A stretch of 64,000 bases of DNA from JBGTFE01 sp036403235. Its GTDB lineage: Bacteria; Acidobacteriota; Blastocatellia; Pyrinomonadales; Pyrinomonadaceae. The notes beneath the pieces were generated by a model. That model worked only from the letters and a program-made list of their open reading frames with translations, was not told the DNA's origin and did not search any database. The stretch covers positions 1 through 64,000 of the forward strand of contig DASWRI010000067.1 of NCBI GenBank assembly GCA_036403235.1, read 5' to 3'. The number at the start of each line of letters is the position of its first letter. Position 1 is the stretch's first letter. Position numbers and translations under genes: made by a program. Positions 1-8,086 of the stretch are shown in pieces.

Positions 1-387
1 TTTACACCGGGCCTGGGTGCTGAAGCACTTGGTGGATTTCTTGCAGGAGCAACTGTTTGCGGCGTACTGATGGGTATGTTTCAAAACAATGCCGGCGGCG
101 CATGGGATAATGCTAAAAAATCATTTGAAGCGGGCGTCGAGATTAACGGGAAAATGGAGTACAAAGGAAGCGAAGCTCATAAAGCGAGCGTGACCGGTGA
201 TACTGTCGGCGACCCGTTCAAAGATACTTCAGGCCCTTCAATGAATATCTTAATTAAGCTTATGAGTATTGTTGCATTAATTATTGCTCCGCATATTAGT
301 GTAAATAAAACTCCTCACAAAGCAGAGATAACGCCAAAAGTTAAAGTGGAACAAACAGTTGAAGCTCCGGCTGAAAATAGACTGTAA
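1..387 (+). CDS. hppA: Membrane-bound proton-translocating pyrophosphatase, C-terminal part
   Basis: The window opens inside this gene; frame 1 is open from base 1 and ends at 385-387. The protein is an integral membrane pump that hydrolyses pyrophosphate to export protons or sodium. The visible C-terminus carries the family's last conserved block: GAWDNAKK, then GSEAHKA, GDTVGDPFKDTSGPS and the final membrane helix NILIKLMSIVALIIAP. The GDTVGDPFKDT segment supplies Mg-pyrophosphate ligands in known structures. The residues that decide potassium dependence lie upstream of the window, so the subtype cannot be called. A short hydrophilic tail of about 30 residues follows the last helix. Family assignment is very secure. 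Confidence 0.96.
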   Translation, partial: FTPGLGAEALGGFLAGATVCGVLMGMFQNNAGGAWDNAKKSFEAGVEINGKMEYKGSEAHKASVTGDTVGDPFKDTSGPSMNILIKLMSIVALIIAPHISVNKTPHKAEITPKVKVEQTVEAPAENRL

Positions 388-427
388 AAGAACCGTTCTT
401 TATTTAAGAACTTTTTCGCCACTAAAG

Positions 428-476
428 AACATAGAGGACACAGAAAAATATAAAAAATCTCTGTGTCCTCTGTGTT
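428..476. repeat. Stem-loop built of ACACAGAG-type units
   Basis: Imperfect inverted repeat: left arm AACATAGAGGACACAGA at 428-444, right arm TCTGTGTCCTCTGTGTT at 460-476, one mismatch, AT-rich loop. It lies just after hppA and before yjbQ. Similar elements sit at 4209, 6841, 39752 and 47290. It could act as a transcript end, but the arms look like a dispersed repeat family and not a plain terminator. Confidence 0.75.
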
Positions 477-578
477 TGTCTTTATCGCTCAGGCGGCAGT
501 TTCCGCCGTTCAGGTTTCAGTTTCCCCATGTTCTGGCGCTTTTTGTCCGGTACATTTTCAAGCGCTAAAATCGGTTGT

Positions 579-971
579 ATGAAAACTCTAAAAATTCAAT
601 CAAGCATGCGCGAGGAAATGATAGAAATCACGCGCGAGGTCGAAAACGTTTTGCGCGAGACGGAAGCGAAGGAAGGCGTTTGCATACTTTTCACGCAGCA
701 CACGACGTGCGGCTTAACGATAAACGAAAACGCCGACCCGGACGTAAAACACGATATGCTTTTGTTTCTGAAAAACACGATTCCGCAGTTTTACGAAGGC
801 TTTCGTCATTTCGAACACAACTCCGACGCGCACATCAAATCCACTCTGGTCGGCTCAAGCGTCACCGTCCCGTTTGAAAACGGCAAGCTTCTCTTAGGTC
901 GCTGGCAGGGAATTTATCTCTGCGAATTCGACGGCGCGCGGGAGAGAAAAGTTTTATTGAAGATTATTTAA
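579..971 (+). CDS. yjbQ: YjbQ/UPF0047 family protein (secondary thiamine-phosphate synthase type)
   Basis: A 130-residue protein of the YjbQ family, usual length. The family signature is present: QHTTCGLTINENADPDV, then HFEHNSDAHIKSTLVGSS and the C-terminal LLLGRWQGIYLCEFDG. Members have weak thiamine-phosphate synthase activity; the physiological role is not settled. The frame is open upstream to an in-frame ATG at 528, but I chose the ATG at 579 because family members begin with the beta strand KTLKIQSS and the upstream 17 residues look non-coding. thiE proper is far away at 54.4 kb, so there is no local thiamine operon. Confidence 0.9.
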   Translation: MKTLKIQSSMREEMIEITREVENVLRETEAKEGVCILFTQHTTCGLTINENADPDVKHDMLLFLKNTIPQFYEGFRHFEHNSDAHIKSTLVGSSVTVPFENGKLLLGRWQGIYLCEFDGARERKVLLKII

Positions 972-974
972 ATA

Positions 975-1040
975 GCTGAAAAGTGAAAATTGAAAGCTGA
1001 GAACTATTAATTTTCAGTTCTCAGCTTTCAGTTTTCAGTT
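975..1040. repeat. Tandem-unit stem-loop between convergent genes
   Basis: Left arm GCTGAAAAGTGAAAATTG followed by AAAGCTGAGAAC, right arm TTTTCAGTTCTCAGC followed by TTTCAGTTTTCAGTT. It fills the gap between the convergent ends of yjbQ and the M16 peptidase, so it may terminate both transcripts. The arms are made of CTGAAAA/GTGAAAA units seen in many other gaps. Confidence 0.75.
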
Positions 1041-1045
1041 ATGTT

Positions 1046-3808
1046 TTACTGTTTCGGAGTTGCGTCCTTTTTCGCGTTGGCGAAATCTCCGGCTTTGAAG
1101 ATTGAAATCTTGTCGGGAGTGAGATATTTCTTCATCGCCGCGTTGACCTGCTCGACGGTTAAGGCTTGAATTTTTTTCTCAAGCTCATCGTCCCACGCAA
1201 ACGTCCGGTTCAGGAAAAGATAGTTTGCCAGCGTGGCCGCAAGACCGCTGTCCTGACCGCGATTTCGCTGTCGATTGAGCAGCCAGCCTTTTTTGGCTTG
1301 TTCGAGTTCTTCGGCCGTAAAGCCTTCGGTGACGACCTTCTGAATTTCTTCCTTGAAAGCCGCTTCGAGTCGCTCGGCGTTTTGCGGCGCGTAAATCGCG
1401 TTGGCGAAAAACGTGCCCGTCTCGTCCAGCGAGCTCGCGCCGAAGTTTGAGCCGACGCCGTAGCTGATTCCCTCTTTCTGGCGGATTCGGGTCGCAAGCC
1501 GCGAATTAAGAAATCCGCCGCCGAGCATAAAGTTGCCGAGCGTGAAAGCCGGATAATCCGGGTTATCGTCGCGCATTTTGACGTTTAAGCGCGCGAGAAA
1601 GAAAGCGTTTGCCTTGTCCGGCGTTTCGAAAGTTTTATTTCCGGCCGCGACGTCGAAATATTCGCTCGGAATTCTTTCGTATGTTTTCGGACTTTTCCAG
1701 CCGCTGAAAAGCTGTCCGACGAGCGGAGAGATTTCCTTCTCGTCAAAATCGCCGACAATCGCCAGTTCGCCCGTGGAAGCGCCGTAAAAATCTTTGTAAA
1801 AATTCCTGACGTCGTCCAGCGTTAAAGCTTTGACCGCATCAATTTCCTCGTCAAGACTCATCGAATAGCGAATGTCGCCTTTCGGATAGCGGTTAAAATG
1901 CTGTCCGAGCGCGCGAAAAGCGACGCTCGTCGGCTCGCTTCTCTCGGTTTCGAGCGCCGTTAAAGTTTCCTGTTTGAGCTGGTCGAATTCGGCTTGCGGA
2001 AAAGCCGGCTCTCGCAGAATTTCGTTGATAAGGCGCAAAACTTCGGGCAGATTGGCGCGCGTCGTTTCCATCGTCGCGCCCGCGCCGGTCGAACTGCCGT
2101 TGACAGAGCCGCGCGCTTTGAGGCGGTCAAGCTCGTCCTTGATTTGCTGGCGCGTGCGCTTGGTTGTGCCGCGTATCAGCATTTGCCCGGCAAAACTTCC
2201 GGCCGTCAGGCGATTCATCAAGCTTTTCTGGTCGCCGAAACGAAGATTAAGCCGCACAAAAACGGCATCGCCGCGATTTTCCTTCGGCATCAGCGCGACT
2301 TTCAAACCACCGATGTTCGAGCGTTTCGTCCGCGCTTCGATACTCGCCGGCGTCGCTTCGAAGGCTTCGCCCTGCGCTATCGCCGCGTCGCCTTTATAAT
2401 CTTTGACCATCGCCATAATGTCGTTGTCGGTGACGAACGGAATCGGCGCGCGGTCGGGCTTTTCGGTCGGGAAAAACATTCCGAGCGTGCGATTCGACTG
2501 TTTCAGATAAGCCTTCGCCACTCTCTGCACGTCGTCGGGCGTCACCGTCTTCAGGCGGTCGCGATAGAGAAAGAACAAGCGCCAGTCGCCCTGCGAAATC
2601 CAGTTTGTAAACTGAATCGCGACCGAGTTCGGGTCGTTCAGCGAAAGCTCGATATTTTTCAGCGCCGATGCCTTAAAACGGTCGACTTCTTCTTTGGTCG
2701 GCGGAGTTTGCGTAAAGTTTTCGATTGTTTGCACGAGCGCATCGCGTGCCGCGTCCATCGAAGCCGTCTTGTCGAGCTCGGCGGTAAAAATCATATAGCC
2801 CGGCTCTTTATTTTGAAAACCCTGATTGGAAACGCCCGTCGCTTTTTTTGTTTCGACCAAACTTTTATAAAGTCTGCCCGAAGGCGTGTCGGCCAAAATC
2901 CGGCCCATAATCGAAACCGCCGGATAATCCGGGTGCGAGCCGGGCGGAATGTGATAGCCGGCCATCACGTATTGCGAATCGCCGACGCGCCTGACCGTCA
3001 CCTGGAGCTCGCCGTCCTGCACCGGCTCGACCGTGTAGATTTTCGGCAGCTCGCGCGAAGGACGCGGAATCGCGCCGAATTTCTGCTGAATCATATTCAG
3101 CGTTTTCGCCTCGTCAAATTTTCCGGCGACGACGAGAACGGCGTTGTCCGGCTGGTAATATTTTTTGTAAAACGCCTGCAGACGGTCAATCGGGACGTTT
3201 TCGACGTCCGAGCGCGCGCCGATGGTGTCTTTGCCGTAATTGTGCCACATATAGGCGGTCGCCATGATTTTCTCGGTCAGAATTCCCGACGGGTCGTTTT
3301 CGCCCGACTCCATTTCGTTGCGGACGACGGAAAATTCCGAATCCAAATCTTTTTTGGCGATGAAAGAATTGACCATTCTATCGGATTCCAAATCGAGCGC
3401 CCAGGCGAGATTTTCGTCCGTCGCGGCGAAGGTTTCGAAATAATTAGTGCGGTCATACCACGTCGTTCCGTTCGGGCTTGCGCCGTGCGCCGTCAATTCG
3501 GAGGGAATGTTCGTGTGATTGGTCGAGCCTTTGAAAACCATATGCTCGAGCAGGTGCGCCATTCCGGTTTCGCCGTAATTTTCGTGGCGCGAGCCGACCA
3601 GATAAACGATATTGACCGTCACGTTTTGTTTTGTCGCGTCGGGAAAAAGCAAGACTCTGAGGCCGTTGGCCAGTTTATACTCGGTGATTCCCTCGACCGA
3701 AGTTACTCGCTCGACTCCCGCCGGAATCTGAGCCTGCGCGTTGGAAAGCAATAAAGCGAATACAAGAACTGCGAACATACACAGTTTTGCGCGATGTCGA
3801 AAACTCAT
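1046..3808 (-). CDS. Secreted M16 family zinc peptidase (two-domain, pitrilysin/PqqL type)
   Basis: 920 residues, the length of full two-repeat M16 peptidases. A signal peptide (residues 1-27, hydrophobic core MFAVLVFALLLS, ending NAQAQ) predicts export. The N-terminal catalytic repeat has the inverted zinc motif HLLEH at residues 85-89, with a downstream NEMESGEND near 165 supplying the third zinc ligand. The C-terminal half (from about residue 500) has the second M16 fold without a zinc site, including GVGSNFGASSLDETGTF. Likely periplasmic or membrane-associated peptide clearance; substrate unknown. The start ATG at 3808 is preceded by GGAG at good spacing. A single-gene unit facing yjbQ. 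Confidence 0.93.
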   Translation of the reverse strand: MSFRHRAKLCMFAVLVFALLLSNAQAQIPAGVERVTSVEGITEYKLANGLRVLLFPDATKQNVTVNIVYLVGSRHENYGETGMAHLLEHMVFKGSTNHTNIPSELTAHGASPNGTTWYDRTNYFETFAATDENLAWALDLESDRMVNSFIAKKDLDSEFSVVRNEMESGENDPSGILTEKIMATAYMWHNYGKDTIGARSDVENVPIDRLQAFYKKYYQPDNAVLVVAGKFDEAKTLNMIQQKFGAIPRPSRELPKIYTVEPVQDGELQVTVRRVGDSQYVMAGYHIPPGSHPDYPAVSIMGRILADTPSGRLYKSLVETKKATGVSNQGFQNKEPGYMIFTAELDKTASMDAARDALVQTIENFTQTPPTKEEVDRFKASALKNIELSLNDPNSVAIQFTNWISQGDWRLFFLYRDRLKTVTPDDVQRVAKAYLKQSNRTLGMFFPTEKPDRAPIPFVTDNDIMAMVKDYKGDAAIAQGEAFEATPASIEARTKRSNIGGLKVALMPKENRGDAVFVRLNLRFGDQKSLMNRLTAGSFAGQMLIRGTTKRTRQQIKDELDRLKARGSVNGSSTGAGATMETTRANLPEVLRLINEILREPAFPQAEFDQLKQETLTALETERSEPTSVAFRALGQHFNRYPKGDIRYSMSLDEEIDAVKALTLDDVRNFYKDFYGASTGELAIVGDFDEKEISPLVGQLFSGWKSPKTYERIPSEYFDVAAGNKTFETPDKANAFFLARLNVKMRDDNPDYPAFTLGNFMLGGGFLNSRLATRIRQKEGISYGVGSNFGASSLDETGTFFANAIYAPQNAERLEAAFKEEIQKVVTEGFTAEELEQAKKGWLLNRQRNRGQDSGLAATLANYLFLNRTFAWDDELEKKIQALTVEQVNAAMKKYLTPDKISIFKAGDFANAKKDATPKQ

Positions 3809-3943
3809 AAAAACTCCTTTGATTTTAATTGGTAAATTTTAGGTAACGCGTGCATTATACACGAAAATTGCGGGATTTTTCCGCAATTTAGTGAATAGTG
3901 AATAGTGGAAGAACATTCCGACACTTTTCAATTTTCACTTGTT

Positions 3944-4162
3944 TCAATGATGATGCTCGTCTTCCGCTTCGCGCAGTTTGGTGATGTCGAGAATTTTTGT
4001 GTATTGGTCAAAGTGAAACATCGTGTCGTCTTTGCAGTTTTCGCAGTAGTAGGTGATGTCTTCGCCGAGATACATATCCTTCATATAAAACGCAATCAGA
4101 CAGCCGTAGCAGCGCTGGACGCGCTTGCCGAATTGTTCCAAAACTTCCTGTTTGTTTTCCAT
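3944..4162 (-). CDS. Small four-cysteine protein with His-rich tail
   Basis: 72 residues with two CxxC pairs (CYGC near residue 18 and CENC near 41) that look like a zinc-binding pair, and a C-terminal EDEHHH tail. Upstream of the start the reverse strand reads AAAAGAAATGG, so the ribosome site is weak. I recognise no named family. The even cysteine spacing and the regular gene gap before the M16 peptidase make it a credible real gene. Confidence 0.65.
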   Translation of the reverse strand: MENKQEVLEQFGKRVQRCYGCLIAFYMKDMYLGEDITYYCENCKDDTMFHFDQYTKILDITKLREAEDEHHH

Positions 4163-4208
4163 TTCTTTTAAAACTCTAAATTACTTCCGCCGAAAAACCA
4201 AAGAGGAG

Positions 4209-4334
4209 TTAGCGGCGAACAAACACGAAAGAATTATTCACCACAGAGACACAGAGAAAATTATAAAAAGTCTCTGCGCCTCCGTGTCTCTGTAGTGAAA
4301 ACTTTTGTGTCCTTTCGTGCCCGTTCGTGGCTAA
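4209..4334. repeat. Large nested palindromic element
   Basis: Outer arms TTAGCGGCGAAC (4209-4220) and GTTCGTGGCTAA (4323-4334); middle arms AACACGAAAG and CTTTCGTG; inner arms CACCACAGAGACACAGAG and GTCTCTGTAGTG. The same three-layer design recurs at 6841-7008, showing that this is a dispersed element. It fills the gap between the divergent genes at 4162 and 4455. Confidence 0.8.
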
Positions 4335-4454
4335 TTTCTCAAAATTGACGATTTTATTTTTTCCCTTGATACGTTTTTGTAAAAAATCCCGCGTTAATCA
4401 GTGAGGAACGCAAAGTTCACGATAAATTTTTTATAAAAGGAGCAGTTTTTAGCA

Positions 4455-5009
4455 ATGATAAATCATATTTCCATCGGAGTTCATAATCCGGAAAAAGTCG
4501 CAAACGTTTTAGGTGAGTTGTGGAACGGAATCGTCATTCCCTTTCCGCCCGCGCCGAATTCATTTATGGTTCTGGCCAACGACGGCCGTGGTTCGGGCGT
4601 TGAGATTACGCCGGCTGATACAATTTTAGTTCCGGGCGAAGGCATGCCGCCTTCGACTGATTTTGACGCTTCGACTCCGACCGAAGACTACGAGGCGAAA
4701 TTTGTGCGGAGCGATTTTGTGCCGCAGTATGTCGCCACGCACCTGAACATTAACACGCGTTTGAGCGTTGAAGACGTTATGGCCATCGGGAAACGCGAAA
4801 ACTGGCGGACGCTCGTTTGCAATCGCGGCGGAGGCCTTTTCCAGCTCGTCGAGCTCTGGATTGAAGACCGTTTTATGCTCGAAGTGATGACGCCCGAACA
4901 GACGGCGCGCTATATCGAAGTGACCAGTCCGGAATTTCTCGCGCGCGCCTTCGATATGCCGATGCCCGAACCGAACGCGATTGCCGAAAACTTTAATTTA
5001 ATCGGTTAA
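4455..5009 (+). CDS. Conserved hypothetical protein with a VOC/glyoxalase-like N-terminus
   Basis: 184 residues. The opening INHISIGVHNPEKVANVLGEL resembles the first beta-alpha unit of vicinal-oxygen-chelate proteins, and the later LEVMTPEQTARYIEV could be the matching second module strand, but the expected paired His/Glu metal ligands are not obvious. No transmembrane segment or signal. A Shine-Dalgarno AAAAGGAG lies about 11 bases before the ATG. Single gene. Function unknown; the fold suggestion is tentative. Confidence 0.75.
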   Translation: MINHISIGVHNPEKVANVLGELWNGIVIPFPPAPNSFMVLANDGRGSGVEITPADTILVPGEGMPPSTDFDASTPTEDYEAKFVRSDFVPQYVATHLNINTRLSVEDVMAIGKRENWRTLVCNRGGGLFQLVELWIEDRFMLEVMTPEQTARYIEVTSPEFLARAFDMPMPEPNAIAENFNLIG

Positions 5010-5028
5010 TAATATTTTTTTTCAGATT

Positions 5029-5156
5029 AGCGGCGCTTTTTTTCAATGTTTTTACTTACGCTCTTTTACATTGAATAACCAGCATCGCCGCTATATCCGG
5101 CGACGTTTGCGAAAGCCAAAACCCCTTGAATGTAGGCTTTCGCAAATGTCGCCGGA
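5029..5156. repeat. Two adjacent long hairpins downstream of the VOC-like gene
   Basis: Hairpin 1 (5029-5094) pairs TAGCGGCG and TTCAATGT with ACATTGAA and CGCCGCTA. Hairpin 2 (5096-5156) has 22-base arms beginning TCCGGCGACGTTTGCG and ending CGCAAATGTCGCCGGA, with a single mismatch, followed by AAAAATTTT. The second may terminate the upstream gene. Confidence 0.7.
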
Positions 5157-5164
5157 AAAATTTT

Positions 5165-5237
5165 AAATGATGAAGTCCGGGTGATGAACGATTAGGTAAG
5201 AAATTGTTTTTACTTCATCATTCCGACTTCATCATTT
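5165..5237. repeat. Inverted repeat overlapping the end of the ATE-like gene
   Basis: Arms AAATGATGAAGTC..GGGTGATGAA and TTCATCATTCCGACTTC..ATCATTT, built from repeated ATGATGAAG units. The right arm reaches into the last codons of the minus-strand gene at 5218, so its C-terminal residues may have been shaped by the repeat. Confidence 0.65.
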
Positions 5238-5877
5238 CTTCCCATCTGCCTTTCCAGTCAAATTTTTCGAGCGCGCGAAAGCGTTTTTTGTAATCGTAAA
5301 AAGAATTTCCCTCGTAAGCGTAGCCCTGATAAAGAAAGTCTTTTTTGTGGGCGCGCGCCCATTCGATTTCGAGAAGCAGCGTGTAAATGCCGAGGCTGCG
5401 GCGCGCCGACTCGTCCGGCGCAAATATCGCGTAGACGCTCGAAACGGCCTGCTCTCCGACGTCGAAAAAGCTCGCCGCGAGCAGTTCATTTTCCCGGTAA
5501 GCGCAAACTTCGAGCGCTTCGCAGGGCACGCGCGCCGCGTCGTAAGAGAGAAAATCATAAAGCGAAAACGGCGCGGCGCGCTTAAATCTGCACCGGTGAA
5601 GCTCGAAAAGCAATTCTTTCTCGGTCGTTATCTCGACGGGACGAATAACGATGCGCAAATCTTCATTTCGCCGGAAAACGCGGCGCTGGCTTTTGGAAAA
5701 TGAAAAATCCTTGAGGCGAATCCGAAGCGGAAGCACGCGCCGGATTTCCGCTTCGTAAAACCCTAAATTGTAGCGAAAAAAATGCGTGCCGAAATGTCGC
5801 CAGCCGCCCGCCCAGAGCGCGTCCAGCTTTTGCGGCGAGACTTCGGTCGTATAAAATTCTTCATTGATGAAGTCCAT
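5218..5877 (-). CDS. Arginyl/leucyl-tRNA--protein transferase-like protein lacking the N-terminal cysteines
   Basis: 219 residues matching the Ate/Bpt fold. The C-terminal half shows the family's pattern: SLYDFLSYDA, then SSVYAIFAPDESARRSLGIYTLLLEIEWA and FLYQGYAYEGN. Family enzymes transfer an amino acid from tRNA to a protein N-terminus, marking it for degradation. The N-terminal part aligns with GWRRSG..YRP..C..C..C..LRI, but here the stretch is HFFRYNLGFYEAEIRRVLPLRI, with no cysteines. Either the activity tolerates the loss or this is a divergent acyltransferase of the same GNAT-like fold. No clear ribosome site before the ATG. Confidence 0.75.
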   Translation of the reverse strand: MDFINEEFYTTEVSPQKLDALWAGGWRHFGTHFFRYNLGFYEAEIRRVLPLRIRLKDFSFSKSQRRVFRRNEDLRIVIRPVEITTEKELLFELHRCRFKRAAPFSLYDFLSYDAARVPCEALEVCAYRENELLAASFFDVGEQAVSSVYAIFAPDESARRSLGIYTLLLEIEWARAHKKDFLYQGYAYEGNSFYDYKKRFRALEKFDWKGRWEEMMKSE

Positions 5878-5882
5878 AAATA

Positions 5883-5969
5883 TAAGTAAAAAGTAAAAAA
5901 AGCCGTTTTTCTAAACCTTCAAGTTTAATTAAACGACTTTTTTACTTTTTACTTTTTACTTTTTACTTA
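5883..5969. repeat. Tandem-unit stem-loop (TACTTTT units)
   Basis: Left arm TAAGTAAAAAGTAAAAAAAG, right arm CTTTTTTACTTTTTAC extended by three more TTTTTAC units. It lies between the bactofilin stop and the ATE-like start and touches the bactofilin stop codon. Confidence 0.75.
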
Positions 5970-6614
5970 ACTTATCGCCGCTTCGGCTTCGTCGTCATCT
6001 GCGTCGGCGATGGCGGCGTATTCGTCGACCTCATTGACGTCGGTTTCCTGATAAGCCGGCGGCGGCGTGGATGCAGCGGTATACTGCGCGTTTATTTCGG
6101 CGGCGCGTTTTTCCGAAGCTTCGCGCGCTTTAGCCATCGTGCAGCTTCCTTCCAGAATCGCGCCCTCTTCCATCACGAGCCGCGGCGTCTGGATATTCCC
6201 GGCGATTTTGGCCGTCCGTCCGAGCTCGATTTTTTCGGTCGCGACGATATCGCCGTTAACGATTCCGTTAATCTGCGCCGCCGCCACCGCGATATTGGCA
6301 TCGACTTTGCCGGTCGAGCCGATAATCAAAGTTCCGCCTTCGCTCGTGACGCGCCCGGTCAGATGACCGTCGACTCGCAGCATCGCCTGAAAATTTGTCT
6401 CGCCCGTCAAAACCGTCCCGTTTCCGACAAAACCGCTCAGGCGGCCTTCTTTAATGTCGCGCGCCATCGATTCGCTGTCGGACATCGCGCCGCGCGGCGC
6501 CGTCGGTGGTTGCTGCGCCGGATACGAATAACTCGGAGCCTGCTGCTGCTGGCTCTGATACTGCGTCGCATCGTTTGTCTGTTCCGTTTTATTGGTTCTT
6601 CCCATTCTAATCAT
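5967..6614 (-). CDS. bacM: Bactofilin (cytoskeletal polymer-forming protein)
   Basis: 215 residues. The central DUF583/bactofilin beta-helix runs from about residue 55 to 165: GFVGNGTVLTGETNFQAMLRV, IIGSTGKVDANI, INGIVNGDIVATEKIELG and IAGNIQTPRLVMEEGAILEG. Flanks are disordered: a Gln/Pro-rich N-terminus and an acidic, Ala-rich C-terminus, both typical. Bactofilins form nucleotide-free filaments at the membrane and scaffold cell-shape or polar proteins. Two starts are possible (ATG at 6614 or at 6605, MGRTNK); I kept the longer. mreB is encoded at 14.3 kb, so both cytoskeletal systems are nearby but not co-transcribed. Confidence 0.9.
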   Translation of the reverse strand: MIRMGRTNKTEQTNDATQYQSQQQQAPSYSYPAQQPPTAPRGAMSDSESMARDIKEGRLSGFVGNGTVLTGETNFQAMLRVDGHLTGRVTSEGGTLIIGSTGKVDANIAVAAAQINGIVNGDIVATEKIELGRTAKIAGNIQTPRLVMEEGAILEGSCTMAKAREASEKRAAEINAQYTAASTPPPAYQETDVNEVDEYAAIADADDDEAEAAIS

Positions 6615-6840
6615 AAATTTTATAAAAGACCTCCGTTCGGATTTTTCCGACTCAAACGCCCAGACTTCCGGGGAAAGCTAATCAAAAACGCGAGCCGATT
6701 TTTATTGAATTTTACTTCTGATAATTTTTCAGTTGAAGTGATAATAATATAAATACTTTTCCAACGCGTGTCTAGCTTTTTCGGTTTCGATTTGAATTTT
6801 TTCGCTAATCGCCTGTCGATAAGCGGATTTTCATAAAAAA

Positions 6841-7008
6841 TTGCCCGCGAAAGAGCGAGAAAAAAGAAGAAATTAACCACAGAGAGCACAGAGGACAGAG
6901 AGATTTTTAACACGAATACCACAAATGATTCCATCTTATTTTAATTTTTCTCTGTGCTCTCTGCGGTGAAATCTGTTTCGCGACTTTTTGCGTTCATTCG
7001 CGGGCAAT
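6841..7008. repeat. Large nested palindromic element (second copy of the 4209 type)
   Basis: Outer arms TTGCCCGCGAAAGAGCG (6841-6857) and CGTTCATTCGCGGGCAA (6991-7007); inner arms ACCACAGAGAGCACAGAG (from 6876) and CTCTGTGCTCTCTGCGGT (to 6967). The middle is AT-rich. The gap between bactofilin (minus) and ttcA (plus) from 6615 to 7128 holds this element and no convincing gene. Confidence 0.8.
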
Positions 7009-7128
7009 CTCTCTTTCCAAACCTTTCCACGGGCTATTGTCTTGAGGATTTCCGCATCAAAGTCTTAATAATTTGTCAATTTCGGCACATCGTGTCAAAC
7101 TTACAAGTTTGGAGGAAACTAAAGGAAG

Positions 7129-8010
7129 TTGTTTGTAGAAACCAAGACCAAAACAAAATTGCTCAAAAAGGTCGGCAAAGCCATCGCCGATTTTTCGATG
7201 ATTCAGGAAGGCGACCGGATAATGGTGTGTCTTTCGGGCGGAAAAGACAGTTACACGATGCTCGATTTGCTGCTCGCCGTCCAACGCCGCGCGCCGGTAA
7301 ATTTTGAGATTCTGGCCGTCAATCTCGACCAGAAACAGCCCGATTTTCCCGAAGAAGTTCTGCCGAATTATCTGGAAAGCATCGACGTTCCGCACCGCAT
7401 CGTCGTCGAGGACACATATTCGACCGTCAAAAGATTAGTGCCCGAAGGCAAAACTTACTGCTCGGTCTGCTCGCGTCTGCGGCGCGGCATTCTCTACGGC
7501 GTCGCGGTCGAGGAAAAATGCACGAAAATCGCGCTCGGGCATCACGCCGACGACGTTTCCTCGACGCTGCTTCTGAATCTTTTCTACACCGGAATCTTAA
7601 AGACGATGCCGCCTATCCTGCGCTCGGACGACGGCCGAAACACGGTCATTCGCCCGCTCATCTACTGTTTTGAAAAAGACATCGCGCGCTATGCCGAAGA
7701 GCAGAAATTCCCGATAATTCCCTGCAATCTGTGCGGCTCGCAGCCGAATCTGAAACGCGCGCGCATCAAGCGATTAATCAACGAGCTCGAAAAAGAAATT
7801 CCTTTGATTCGTAACTCGATGCTCGGCGCGGCGGGCAACGTCGCCACTTCGCATCTGCTCGACACGGAGCTTTACGATTTCGCAAAATTTCTGCCGAAAG
7901 CGAAAAACACAAACAAATTCATCGGCGATGTCGAAAAAGAACTCGACGCCGTTTTCGACCATTCGGAAGAAAACATGTCGAGCTTCGCCAATCTCGTTAC
8001 GATTGGATGA
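7129..8010 (+). CDS. ttcA: tRNA 2-thiocytidine biosynthesis protein TtcA
   Basis: 293 residues. PP-loop SGGKDS at residues 36-41 binds ATP. Cysteines C111 and C114 (CSVC) and the PCNLC pair (C199, C202) match the iron-sulfur cluster and sulfur-relay positions of TtcA, which installs 2-thiocytidine at position 32 of tRNAs. The reading frame has a stop at 7120-7122, so the start must be the TTG at 7129: residues TKLLKKVGKAIADFSMI are conserved in the family and precede any ATG. GGAGG at 7111 and AAAGGAAG at 7121 lie upstream. The cysteine desulfurase at 11.3 kb could supply sulfur. Confidence 0.93.
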   Translation: MFVETKTKTKLLKKVGKAIADFSMIQEGDRIMVCLSGGKDSYTMLDLLLAVQRRAPVNFEILAVNLDQKQPDFPEEVLPNYLESIDVPHRIVVEDTYSTVKRLVPEGKTYCSVCSRLRRGILYGVAVEEKCTKIALGHHADDVSSTLLLNLFYTGILKTMPPILRSDDGRNTVIRPLIYCFEKDIARYAEEQKFPIIPCNLCGSQPNLKRARIKRLINELEKEIPLIRNSMLGAAGNVATSHLLDTELYDFAKFLPKAKNTNKFIGDVEKELDAVFDHSEENMSSFANLVTIG

Positions 8011-8021
8011 ACAGGAAATCT

Positions 8022-8086
8022 GCCCGCGAAAGAACACGAAAGCAAAATAATAAAAACTTTCGTGTTCTTTCGCGTTCGTCCGTGGC
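8022..8086. repeat. Inverted repeat between convergent ttcA and serine hydrolase
   Basis: Left arm GCCCGCGAAAGAACACGAAAG, shortened here to its core CGAAAGAACACGAAAG, and right arm CTTTCGTGTTCTTTCG, followed by CGTTCGTCCGTGGC. This is the outer layer of the 4209/6841 elements without the ACAGAG core. Position suggests use as a bidirectional terminator. Confidence 0.75.

Noticed and set aside
1994..3754. A 586-codon open frame antisense to the M16 peptidase
   Set aside because: Arg/His/Phe-rich translation with no domain; it arises from the codon use of the real gene on the other strand.
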